NCBI RefSeq assembly: GCF_001493375.1 | Contig: NZ_LN929896.1 | Coordinates: forward strand, 520,233-584,232 | DNA from: Streptomyces specialis | GTDB lineage: Bacteria > Actinomycetota > Actinomycetes > Streptomycetales > Streptomycetaceae | Direction of reading: 5' to 3' | DNA: 64,000 nt | Shown here: positions 51,733 to 59,613 of the stretch, piece by piece | Layout: every line of letters starts with the position of its first letter | How positions within the stretch are numbered: position 1 is the first letter of the stretch | Translations under genes and position numbers: made by a program | The notes under the pieces: generated by a model | Told to the model about the DNA's origin: nothing | Seen by the model: the letters and a program-made list of their open reading frames with translations, nothing else | Databases searched by the model: none

Positions 51733-52014
51733 GGCCGGCTTCCTTCGTCCTGGCTGGTCACCCGGGGTTTCCCGGACTACCCCAAGGCTCCGCCGCGAGG
51801 GGGGTCCGGCGCATCGGGCAGCTTCCGGAACTTCGCCGCGCGCCGGGGCCTTAGCCGTGCGCGCCGGGGGTACTTAGGCTTCCCGCGCACCGTTCGCCCC
51901 TGCGTACGGGCCACGTCAACGTGCGTCCCGGCCAGGGAAGTTGCCCTTGACGCCCGCCGGGGCCGTGGGTGTACTGACTCCACGTGACACGCCCGCCACT
52001 CCCGGAGGTGCCGC

Positions 52015-52062
52015 ATGGCTCAGCCAGCTCAGCCAGCACACGCGGGCACGCCCGGCGGCTGA
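52015..52062 (+). CDS. 15-codon leader ORF, in frame with the M14 peptidase (MAQPAQPAHAGTPGG)
   Basis: ATG 52015 has an excellent GGAGGTGCCGC site before it, reads 15 codons with an AQP repeat, and ends in TGA, followed one codon later by the ATG of the peptidase in the same frame. The downstream ATG has no ribosome binding site. Either the small ORF couples translation by termination-reinitiation, or the TGA is a sequencing error or mutation and the peptidase really starts here. Confidence 0.45.
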   Translation: MAQPAQPAHAGTPGG

Positions 52063-52065
52063 GCG

Positions 52066-53310
52066 ATGGGCTACCGGACCGTCGACCAGCTCGCCGCCGC
52101 GGCCGAGCGCCTGGTCGACCGTGACCCCGACCTGTTCCTCCTGCGCCAGGTCGGCAAGTCCCGCCTCGGCCACCCGCTGCTGCTGCTGTCGGCCGGCACC
52201 GGCCCGCGGAACGTCCTGGTGGTGGCGGGCGCGCACGCCAACGAGCCGGTCGGCGGGATGACCGCGCTCCGGCTGGCCGAGCGGGTCGCGGGGCGCCGCG
52301 GGACGTCGTGGCACTTCCTGCTCTGCGCCGACCCGGACGGCTCCCGGTACAACGAGGGCTGGCTGGGGACGCCCGGCTCCCTCACCCGGTACTACCGGGA
52401 CTTCTTCCGGCCGTCGTCCGCCGAGCAGCCGGAGTGGCTGCCGACCGGGGGCGAGCCGCCGCTGCCGGAGACCCGGACCATCGTGCAGCTCCTGGACGAG
52501 CTGCGGCCGGTGCTCCAGTGCTCGCTGCACGGGTCGGAGATGGGCGGCGGCTGGGTGCAGCTCACGCACGACCTGCCCGGTGTGGTGGCCCCGCTGCACC
52601 GGGCCGCCACCGAGCTGGGCATCCCCCTCGACCCGGGTCCGTTCGACGCCTTCCACTGGCCCAGCCCGGCGCCCGGTGTCTACACGATGCCGCCGCCGGG
52701 CGGCATCGACCAGTTCCGCTCGCTGCCCGACAGCACGGCCAGATCGACCTGGCTCTACCCGTTCCGCTACGGCACGGTCTCCGCCGTGATCGAGGCGCCG
52801 CAGTGGGCTTCGGAGGCCGCGACCGACCCGGCGCCGCACCCGGCGCCCGGCGCGGCGCTGCGGGAGATCGGGGCCACGCTGCGACACGACGCGCGCCTGG
52901 TCGTGGAGCAGCTCGACGCGGCCAGGCCCCATCTCCAGCGGCCCGAGCCGATGCTGCCGGCCGTCGAGGAGTTCCTCGGCAACGCGCCGGGGCTGGCCCG
53001 GGACTGGGAGCCGTCGGTGCTGCTGCGCGAGACGGGGCACCGGCTGAACACCGGGCGCGTGGCGGGGCTGGACGTGGCGGCCAGGCGGCTGGTGATGCGG
53101 TCGGCGGCGATGCTGCTGCGGGCCCTGCCCGCGCCGGGCACGGGCCCGGCCGCCGCGGCGACGGCGGGCGTGCGCGGCACGCTGGAGCGGCTGCTGCGGC
53201 AGTGGTGCCGACGGCTGGAACGGGACTTCGCGCCGCGCCCGGTGCCCGTGGCGGACCAGGCCGAGTACCAGGCGCGCGTCGCGCTGGCGCTCCTCGACCA
53301 GCTCCCCTGA
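52066..53310 (+). CDS. M14-family zinc carboxypeptidase
   Basis: A 414-residue metallopeptidase-like protein. It has GKSRLGHPLLLLSAGTGPRN, VVAGAHANEPVGGMTALRLA (HxxE zinc ligands, about residues 66-69), CADPDGSRYNEGWLG (substrate-binding Arg/Asn), LQCSLHGSEMGGGW (third zinc His) and SAVIEAPQWAS with a possible catalytic Glu. No signal peptide is seen, so it is probably cytoplasmic. Codon 1 at 52066 is uncertain because the best ribosome binding site serves the in-frame mini-ORF just upstream. It converges on gatB across a terminator. Confidence 0.82.
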   Translation: MGYRTVDQLAAAAERLVDRDPDLFLLRQVGKSRLGHPLLLLSAGTGPRNVLVVAGAHANEPVGGMTALRLAERVAGRRGTSWHFLLCADPDGSRYNEGWLGTPGSLTRYYRDFFRPSSAEQPEWLPTGGEPPLPETRTIVQLLDELRPVLQCSLHGSEMGGGWVQLTHDLPGVVAPLHRAATELGIPLDPGPFDAFHWPSPAPGVYTMPPPGGIDQFRSLPDSTARSTWLYPFRYGTVSAVIEAPQWASEAATDPAPHPAPGAALREIGATLRHDARLVVEQLDAARPHLQRPEPMLPAVEEFLGNAPGLARDWEPSVLLRETGHRLNTGRVAGLDVAARRLVMRSAAMLLRALPAPGTGPAAAATAGVRGTLERLLRQWCRRLERDFAPRPVPVADQAEYQARVALALLDQLP

Positions 53311-53331
53311 CCCGCGCGGCGGGGACGCGGA

Positions 53332-53359
53332 AAGGCCCCCGGCCGGGGCCGGGGGCCTT
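53332..53359. terminator. Bidirectional terminator between M14 peptidase and gatB
   Basis: Inverted repeat AAGGCCCCCGG-CC with GGCCGGGGGCCTT (53332-53344 and 53347-53359), 21 bases after the peptidase stop and 26 bases from the gatB stop. Confidence 0.75.
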
Positions 53360-53385
53360 GGGGGAGGGGCCTCAGACGCCGGGCG

Positions 53386-54897
53386 TCACTCCGTCACGCC
53401 CAGGCGCTCCAGGATCATCCGCCGTGCCATGGCCGCGTCCGCCTGGCCCCGGGTCGCCTTCCTCACCGCGCCGACCAGCGCGCCGGCCGCCGCGACCTTG
53501 CCGCCGCGCACCTTGTCCGCGATGGCCGCGTTGGCGGCGATGGCCTCGTCGACGGCCTGGCCCAGGGCGCCGGTGTCGGAGACGACGGCCAGGCCGCGTT
53601 TGGCGACCACCTCGTCCGGCTCGCCCTCGCCCGCCAGCACGCCCTCGATGACCTGGCGCGCGAGCTTGTCGTTGAGCAGGCCGTCCGTGACCAGGGTGGC
53701 GACCCGGGCCACCTGCGCCGGGGTGATCGGCAGGGCGGTCGGCTCGACGCCCTGCTCGTTCGCCCGGCGGGCCAGCTCGCCCATCCACCATTTGCGGGCC
53801 GCGGCGGCGTCCGCGCCCGCCTCGACGGTGGCCAGGACGCTCCCGAGGACGCCCGCGTTGAGCACGGACTGCATCTCGTGGGCGCTGATGCCCCACTCCT
53901 CGCGCAGCCGGTTGCGGCGCAGGCGCGGCAGCTCGGGCAGCGACGCCCGCAGCTCCTCCACCCACGCGCGGTCGGGGGCGATCGGGACGAGGTCGGGCTC
54001 CGGGAAGTACCGGTAGTCCTCGGCCTCCTCTTTCACCCGGCCGGAGGTGGTGCTGCCGTTGTCCTCGTGGAAGTGCCGGGTCTCCTGGACGATGGTGCCC
54101 CCGGCGCCGAGCACGGCGGCGTGCCGCTGGATCTCGAACCGGACGGCCCGCTCCACGCTCCGCAGCGAGTTGACGTTCTTCGTCTCGCTGCGGGTGCCGA
54201 ACATCTCCCGGCCGTGCGGGCGCAGGCTGAGGTTGACGTCGCAGCGCAACTGGCCCATCTCCATCCGGGCCTCGGAGACCCCGAGGCCGCGGATGACCTC
54301 GCGCAGCTCGGCCACGTAGGCGCGGGCGATCTCCGGGGCGCGCTCGCCGGCGCCGGTGATCGGCTTGGTGACGATCTCGATCAGCGGGATACCGGCCCGG
54401 TTGTAGTCGAGCAGGGAGTGCGAGGCGCCGTGGATGCGGCCGGTGGCGCCGCCGATGTGGGCGGACTTGCCGGTGTCCTCCTCCATGTGGGCGCGCTCGA
54501 TGCCGACGCGGAAGATCTCGCCGTCCGCCAGCTCCACGTCCAGGTAGCCGTCGAACGCGATGGGCTCGTCGTACTGCGACGTCTGGAAGTTCTTCGGCAT
54601 GTCCGGGTAGAAGTAGTTCTTCCGGGCGAAGCGGCACCACCGCGCGATCTCGCAGTTGAGGGCGAGGCCGATGCGGATGGCGGACTCCACGCCGGCGGCG
54701 TTGACCACCGGCAGCGCGCCGGGCAGGCCCAGGCAGGTGGGGCACGTCTGGGTGTTGGGCTCGGCGCCCAGGGTGGTGGCGCAGCCGCAGAACATCTTGG
54801 TCGCGGTGCCCAGCTCCACATGGACCTCAAGGCCCATGACGGGGTCGTAGGACGTCAGCGCGTCCTCGTACGACACCAGTTCTTCAACGGTCGTCAC
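53386..54897 (-). CDS. gatB: Asp/Glu-tRNA amidotransferase subunit B
   Basis: GatB phosphorylates mischarged Glu-tRNA-Gln and Asp-tRNA-Asn before amidation. The 503-residue protein has YDPVMGLEVHVELGTATKMF (about residues 18-37), CPTCLGLPGALPVVNAAGVE, KNYFYPDMPKNFQTSQYDEP, QVNNSLR-type MGQLRCDVNLSLRPHG, and a C-terminal GatB/YqeY tail domain (LVGAVRKATRGQADAAMARR). ATG 54897 is used. It is last in the gatC-gatA-small ORF-gatB cluster, with only nine bases after the small ORF's stop. Confidence 0.96.
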   Translation of the reverse strand: MTTVEELVSYEDALTSYDPVMGLEVHVELGTATKMFCGCATTLGAEPNTQTCPTCLGLPGALPVVNAAGVESAIRIGLALNCEIARWCRFARKNYFYPDMPKNFQTSQYDEPIAFDGYLDVELADGEIFRVGIERAHMEEDTGKSAHIGGATGRIHGASHSLLDYNRAGIPLIEIVTKPITGAGERAPEIARAYVAELREVIRGLGVSEARMEMGQLRCDVNLSLRPHGREMFGTRSETKNVNSLRSVERAVRFEIQRHAAVLGAGGTIVQETRHFHEDNGSTTSGRVKEEAEDYRYFPEPDLVPIAPDRAWVEELRASLPELPRLRRNRLREEWGISAHEMQSVLNAGVLGSVLATVEAGADAAAARKWWMGELARRANEQGVEPTALPITPAQVARVATLVTDGLLNDKLARQVIEGVLAGEGEPDEVVAKRGLAVVSDTGALGQAVDEAIAANAAIADKVRGGKVAAAGALVGAVRKATRGQADAAMARRMILERLGVTE

Positions 54898-54906
54898 GGG
54901 TCGGTC

Positions 54907-55122
54907 CTACCCCTCGTCCTCGGCGAGCCGGCGCAGCTCGCGCGCCAGCAGGGCGACGCTGGTGACGATGGCGGCGGCCGAGACCACCGCGTCGGCGAGC
55001 TGGAGCCGGTCGCCCTCGCTGCGGGCCTCGCGCAGCCGCCGGGCGACGCTGAACGTCCCGAACAGCGTGGTGCCGAGGGACAGGTACATGCTGGCCTTGG
55101 ACTTCTGCTTCTTCTTGCTCAT
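54907..55122 (-). CDS. Small membrane-associated hypothetical protein within the gat operon (71 aa)
   Basis: MSKKKQKSKASMYLSLGTTL, then FGTFSVARRLREARSEGDRL and one hydrophobic helix (LADAVVSAAAIVTSVALLAR). The basic N-terminus and single helix near the C-terminus suggest a small inner-membrane or membrane-skirting protein. ATG 55122 overlaps the gatA stop by four bases (ATGA), and gatB starts nine bases after its stop, so it is translated as part of the GatCAB operon. Function unknown; it is a recurring companion of gatA in Streptomyces as far as I recall. Confidence 0.8.
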   Translation of the reverse strand: MSKKKQKSKASMYLSLGTTLFGTFSVARRLREARSEGDRLQLADAVVSAAAIVTSVALLARELRRLAEDEG

Positions 55123-56612
55123 AGCGCGGGCGCCTCCTCCAGAATCGGGTGTCCCCAGCGTGCCTGGAAGGCCGCCTCGACCGCCGCACCCACGCGGTAC
55201 AGCCGGTCGTCGGCCAGGGCGGGGGCGATGATCTGCAGGCCCACCGGGAGTCCGTCCTCGGGGGCCAGGCCGCAGGGCAGGGACATCGCGGCGTTGCCCG
55301 CCAGGTTCACGGGGATGGTGCACAGGTCGGCTCGGTACATCGCCATCGGGTCGTCGGCGCGCTCGCCGATCGGGAAGGCGGTCGTGGGGGTGGTCGGCGC
55401 CACCACGACGTCGACCTGCTCGAAGGCCCGGGCGAAGTCGCGGACGACGAGGGTGCGGGCCTTCTGCGCGCTGCCGTAGTAGGCGTCGTAGTAGCCGGAC
55501 GACAGGGCGTAGGTGCCGAGGATGATCCGGCGCTTGACCTCGGGGCCGAAGCCCGCCTCGCGGGTGAGGGCGGTGACGTCCTCGGCGGAACGGGTGCCGT
55601 CGTCGCCGACCCGCAGGCCGTACCGCATGGCGTCGAAGCGGGCCAGGTTCGAGGAGCACTCGGAGGGTGCGATCAGGTAGTACGCGGCGAGCGCGGCCTC
55701 GAAGGACGGACAGGACAGCTCCACGACCTCGGCGCCCAGCTCGCGCAGCAGCTCGACCGCCTCGTCGAACCGGCGCATCACGCCCGTCTGGAAGCCCTCG
55801 CCGCGGAACTCCTTGACCACGCCGACGCGCAGCCCCGCCACCGAGCCCGCGCGGGCCGCCTCGACGACGGGCGGGACGGGGGCGTCGATGGAGGTGGAGT
55901 CCATCGGGTCGTGCCCGGCGATCACCGCGTGCAGCAGCGCCGCGTCGAGCACGGTGCGGGCGCAGGGACCGCCCTGGTCGAGGGAGGAGGAGAAGGCGAC
56001 CATCCCGTACCGGGAGACGCCGCCGTAGGTGGGCTTGACGCCGACGGTGCCGGTGACGGCGGCGGGCTGCCGGATGGAGCCGCCGGTGTCGGTGCCGATG
56101 GCCAGCGGCGCCTGGAAGGAGGCGAGGGACGCGGCGGAGCCGCCGCCCGAGCCGCCGGGGATGCGGGTGAGGTCCCAGGGGTTGCCGGTGGGGCCGTAGG
56201 CGCTGTTCTCCGTGGAGGAGCCCATCGCGAACTCGTCCATGTTGGTCTTGCCCAGGATGACGATGCCCGCCTCCTTGAGGCGCTTGGTCACCGTGGCGTC
56301 GTAGGGCGGGATCCAGCCTTCGAGGATCCTGGAGCCGACGGTGGTCGGCACGCCCTCGGTGGTGAAGATGTCCTTCAGCGCCAGCGGCACGCCGGCCAGC
56401 GGGCCGAGGGGCTCGCCCTTGGCGCGCTTGTCGTCCACGGCGCGGGCCTGGGCGAGGGCGCCGGCGCGGTCCACGTGCAGGAAGGCGTGCACCTTCTCGT
56501 CGATGGCGTCGATGCGCGCGAGGTGGGCCTCGGCGACCTCGACGGCGCTGACGTCCCCCGCGGCGACGCGGGCGGCCAGCTCGGCGGCGGTGAGCCGGAT
56601 CAGGTCGGTCAT
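55119..56612 (-). CDS. gatA: Asp/Glu-tRNA amidotransferase subunit A
   Basis: An amidase that frees ammonia from glutamine for transamidation. The 497-residue protein has the amidase-signature triad: Lys in VPLALKDIFTTEGVPTTVGS (about residue 75), and Ser-cisSer in GGSGGGSAASLASFQAPLAI and GTDTGGSIRQPAAVTGTVGV (about residues 150-178). KPTYGGVSRYGMVAFSSSLDQ follows. I chose ATG 56612 (MTDLIRLTAAELA), preceded by GGGGGAGGAG; a GTG at 56621 abuts that box and is less likely. The frame's long upstream extension is adapter-derived. Confidence 0.96.
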   Translation of the reverse strand: MTDLIRLTAAELAARVAAGDVSAVEVAEAHLARIDAIDEKVHAFLHVDRAGALAQARAVDDKRAKGEPLGPLAGVPLALKDIFTTEGVPTTVGSRILEGWIPPYDATVTKRLKEAGIVILGKTNMDEFAMGSSTENSAYGPTGNPWDLTRIPGGSGGGSAASLASFQAPLAIGTDTGGSIRQPAAVTGTVGVKPTYGGVSRYGMVAFSSSLDQGGPCARTVLDAALLHAVIAGHDPMDSTSIDAPVPPVVEAARAGSVAGLRVGVVKEFRGEGFQTGVMRRFDEAVELLRELGAEVVELSCPSFEAALAAYYLIAPSECSSNLARFDAMRYGLRVGDDGTRSAEDVTALTREAGFGPEVKRRIILGTYALSSGYYDAYYGSAQKARTLVVRDFARAFEQVDVVVAPTTPTTAFPIGERADDPMAMYRADLCTIPVNLAGNAAMSLPCGLAPEDGLPVGLQIIAPALADDRLYRVGAAVEAAFQARWGHPILEEAPAL

Positions 56613-56617
56613 GCCGG

Positions 56618-56914
56618 TCACTCCTCCCCCAGGATCTGCGGCACCTTGAAGCGCTGCTGCTCCTGGGCCGGGGCACCCGACAGCGCCTGCTCCGCGGTCA
56701 GGCCGGGCCTGACCTCGTCGGGGCGCATGACGTTGGTGAGGGGCAGCGGGTGGGAGGTCGGTGGTACGTCCTCGGTGGCGACGTCGGCGACGCGGGCGAC
56801 CGCGCCGATGATGTCGTCGAGCTGTCCGGCGAAGTGGTCGAGCTCCTCGGCCGTCAGCTCCAGACGCGCCAGCCGGGCGAGGTGGGCGACCTCCTCGCGC
56901 GTGATGCCGGGCAT
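56618..56914 (-). CDS. gatC: Asp/Glu-tRNA amidotransferase subunit C
   Basis: A 98-residue subunit that stabilises GatA with GatB: MPGITREEVAHLARLARLEL, TAEELDHFAGQLDDIIGAVA, then PTSHPLPLTNVMRPDEVRPG, all diagnostic. ATG 56914 follows AAGAGGATCGCCAC. It is first in the gat operon. Its promoter region is cut at 57111 by adapter sequence, leaving about 200 bases upstream. Apparent N-terminal extensions beginning MCIRGSPPP are translated adapter. Confidence 0.95.
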   Translation of the reverse strand: MPGITREEVAHLARLARLELTAEELDHFAGQLDDIIGAVARVADVATEDVPPTSHPLPLTNVMRPDEVRPGLTAEQALSGAPAQEQQRFKVPQILGEE

Positions 56915-57110
56915 GTGGCGATCCTCTTGCTCGTCGCGGGCTGGGTTCGGATGGTGCGCGGACAGCGGACGCGCCCCGGCCGGACGGACACGCACAGGCG
57001 GCGTCCCCGGCGTCCGGACGCGAAAACCCACTGTCGTACGCGACCCCAATCCTAGGGGGACCCCGACGCGGCCCGCGCCCGCGTTCCCCGGGGGGCGACG
57101 CGGCGGGGGG

Positions 57111-57286
57111 CTGCCCCTTATACACATCTGACGCTGCCGACGAAGAGGATAGGGGCGTCATCGGTGGTCACCGGACCTTCCACATACAACTCTGAGCATT
57201 ACAGCCACCCTTGCGTACACTCACTCCTACAACTTACCACAATAGGTATCTATGCGTCGGCGGCGTCGGAGGTGTTTAAGCGCCGG
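57111..57286. other. Scaffold join containing two Nextera i5 adapters (assembly artefact)
   Basis: Left: 'ctgccccttatacacatctg' then 'acgctgccgacga', index 'agaggata' and 'tcggtggtcaccgg' match the read-through order with few errors. Right: 'ggtatctatgcgtcggcggc' 'gtcggaggtgtttaagcgcc' 'gg' parallels the index plus CGTCGGCAGCGTCAGATG and TGTATAAGAGACAG. The ~70 bases between have low-quality character. Genomic sequence resumes at 57287. Confidence 0.95.
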
Positions 57287-57289
57287 GTT

Positions 57290-59425
57290 CTACCGGGCGG
57301 GGGCGCGGTCGGCGGGGAGTTCGCCGGAGGTGACGGCCACCCCGGGGCCGGCGGGGCCGGTGGCGGCGACCGGCCGGGCCGTCCCGGCGCGGTGCGGGGC
57401 GCTGTCGCGGGCGCGCAGCCAGGCGGTGGCCTCGGCCGGGGGCATGGCGGCGGCGACGAGCCAGCCCTGCACGGCGTCGCAGCCCAGGGCGCGCAGCCGT
57501 TCCCAGGTCTCGTCGTCCTCGACGCCCTCGGCGACGACGACCAGGCCGAGGGAGTGCGCGAGTTCGACGGTGCAGCGGACGATCTCCGCGTCCTCGCTGT
57601 CGACGGTGAGGCGCGCGACGAAGGAGCGGTCGATCTTCAGCTCGCTCACCGGGAGGCGGCGGAGGTGAACGAGCGAGGAGTAGCCGGTGCCGAAGTCGTC
57701 CAGGGACATCCGGACGCCGTGGCCGGTGAGCCCGGCGAGGGTGTCGGCGGCCTGCTGCGGGTCCTCCAGCATCACGTGCTCGGTGATCTCCAGTTGGAGG
57801 GAGCCGGCGGGGACGCCGTGCCGGGCCAGGCGGGCGGCCACCGCGCCGGCGAAGCCGGGGGTGTACACGTCGCGCGGCGACACGTTGACGGCGACGGGGA
57901 CGGTGAGGCCGGCGGCGCGCCAGCGGGCGACCTGGCCGAGCGCGGTCTCCAGCACGTGCTCGGTGAGGCGGGGCATCAGGCCGGAGGTCTCGGCGATGGC
58001 GATGAACTCGTCCGGGGGGATCCGGCCCCGGTCGGGGTGCTCCCAGCGGACGAGGGCCTCCAGGCCGACGACGACGCCGTCGAAACCGACCTTGGGCTGG
58101 TAGTGCAGCTCGACCTGGCCGGTGTCCAGGGCTCGGCGCAGGTCGCCGAGGAGGGCGAGCCGGTCGGGGGTGTTGCCGTCGCGGCTGGCGTCGTAGACCT
58201 CGACGCCGCTGCGGTCGCGCTTGGCGGAGTACATGGCGACGTCGGCGCGGCGGAGGAGGCCCTCGCCCTCGGGGGCGTGCTCGGGGAAGACGGCGACGCC
58301 CGCGCTGGCCTCCACGACCAGGGTCAGCCCGTCGAGGTCGAGGGGGGCGCTGAGGGAGCCGATGACGGCGCGGGCGGCGCGCTGGGCGCTGGTCGCGGAG
58401 GCGACGCGGGGCAGCAGGACGGCGAACTCGTCGCCGCCGAGGCGGGCCACCTCCGCGTCGCGCGGCAGGTCGCGCTGGATGCGGTCGGCGATCTGGAGGA
58501 GCAGCCGGTCGCCGGTGAGGTGGCCGAGGGTGTCGTTGACGGAGCGGAAGCTGTCGAGGTCGATGAGGATGAGGGCGGCGCGGTCGCCGGTCCTGGCGGC
58601 CTCGGTCAGGGCGGTCCTGGTCCGCTCCAGCAGCCACTGGCGGTTGGGGAGGCCGGTCAGCGGGTCGACGAGCTGGTCCTCGTCGCGGGCGCGGGCCATC
58701 CAGAAGGAGGAGTCGAGGGCTATCAGCGGCACGGCGAACAGCGGCAGCACCATCGGCTTGTCGACGGCGACGACGACGATGAGGGGCGCTATGCACAGCA
58801 GCGCTATGGCGACCAGGCCCTGGCGGAGCAGGGCGGCGCCGGCCAGCGAGGGGAGGCTGCCGGGCGGGGTGGTCGTCAGCCACAGCAGCGTGCGGGACAC
58901 CAGGAGGTAGGCGCAGGCGCCCAGGAGGAGCTGCGGCAGGGTGGAGGTCTGCCAGTCGGCGGGCTCCCAGGGGTGCTCGACGCTGGGCCGGGTGCCCCAG
59001 GCGGCCAGGGCGAGCGCGGCGGCGCCGACGCCGAGCATGTCGATGGCGCCGTGCAGCAGCGCGTCGGGCCAGCGGTCGCGGCGGGCGGCGCCGACGAGGG
59101 TGACGACGGAGAGGCTGACCAGCGCGGCCGGCACCCAGCCGTAGAGCAGCAGCATGGCCAGGGCGAGCGCGGCGCCCGAGCCGCTGCCGCCCCACCAGCG
59201 GTCGCGGCCCACGGCGACCAGGTGCGCGACGACGAGCCCGGTGAGGAGCGCGAAGCCCCAGCCCGCGCGCTCGCCGGGGAAGAGCGCGCGGCCCTCGGCG
59301 AGCACGCGGATCACGCCGATGAGGAACGCGATTCCGGCGCCGGCGAGCATGGCGGGGCCGAGATACCGGTACAGGCCGCCGGGACCACGCTGGGTGGTCG
59401 GTCTCCCTGGGCGGGCTGACTGCAT
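57290..59425 (-). CDS. rmdB: Membrane GGDEF-EAL c-di-GMP enzyme (RmdB-like)
   Basis: A 711-residue protein with about seven hydrophobic segments (residues 20-245), then a GGDEF domain with intact VARLGGDEFAVLL (about residue 332) and an EAL domain with intact GLEALVRWEHPDRG (about residue 455), LEITEHVML, MSLDDFGTGYSSLVHLRRLP and VVAEGVED. Both activities look possible; related Streptomyces RmdB acts as a phosphodiesterase controlling development. Position next to ligA matches that gene. The start ATG 59425 is used. Its stop (57290) is four bases inside the boundary of an adapter-containing join, so the C-terminus is probably complete. Confidence 0.88.
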   Translation of the reverse strand: MQSARPGRPTTQRGPGGLYRYLGPAMLAGAGIAFLIGVIRVLAEGRALFPGERAGWGFALLTGLVVAHLVAVGRDRWWGGSGSGAALALAMLLLYGWVPAALVSLSVVTLVGAARRDRWPDALLHGAIDMLGVGAAALALAAWGTRPSVEHPWEPADWQTSTLPQLLLGACAYLLVSRTLLWLTTTPPGSLPSLAGAALLRQGLVAIALLCIAPLIVVVAVDKPMVLPLFAVPLIALDSSFWMARARDEDQLVDPLTGLPNRQWLLERTRTALTEAARTGDRAALILIDLDSFRSVNDTLGHLTGDRLLLQIADRIQRDLPRDAEVARLGGDEFAVLLPRVASATSAQRAARAVIGSLSAPLDLDGLTLVVEASAGVAVFPEHAPEGEGLLRRADVAMYSAKRDRSGVEVYDASRDGNTPDRLALLGDLRRALDTGQVELHYQPKVGFDGVVVGLEALVRWEHPDRGRIPPDEFIAIAETSGLMPRLTEHVLETALGQVARWRAAGLTVPVAVNVSPRDVYTPGFAGAVAARLARHGVPAGSLQLEITEHVMLEDPQQAADTLAGLTGHGVRMSLDDFGTGYSSLVHLRRLPVSELKIDRSFVARLTVDSEDAEIVRCTVELAHSLGLVVVAEGVEDDETWERLRALGCDAVQGWLVAAAMPPAEATAWLRARDSAPHRAGTARPVAATGPAGPGVAVTSGELPADRAPAR

Positions 59426-59613
59426 GCGGAGGTCCCTCTCACGGCCGGATTCGCCCGCGCCCGGAGCGGGCGCTCCACCCCACCCTAGGGCGCCGGGGGC
59501 CGTGAGCGGCAGGGAACCTTCCCGGCCACTGACAGCCTTTCATATCTTCATACTCATATGGCATATGCCCCGGTCCGGGCTGCTCACCCCGGAACAACCG
59601 CTGACCTGCGGTG

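Noticed and set aside
56618..57161. N-terminal extensions of GatC/GatA frames beginning MCIRGSPPP and MTPLSSSSAASDVYKGQ
   Set aside because: These are translations of adapter sequence at 57111-57161, a well-known contaminant pattern; the true starts are 56914 and 56612.
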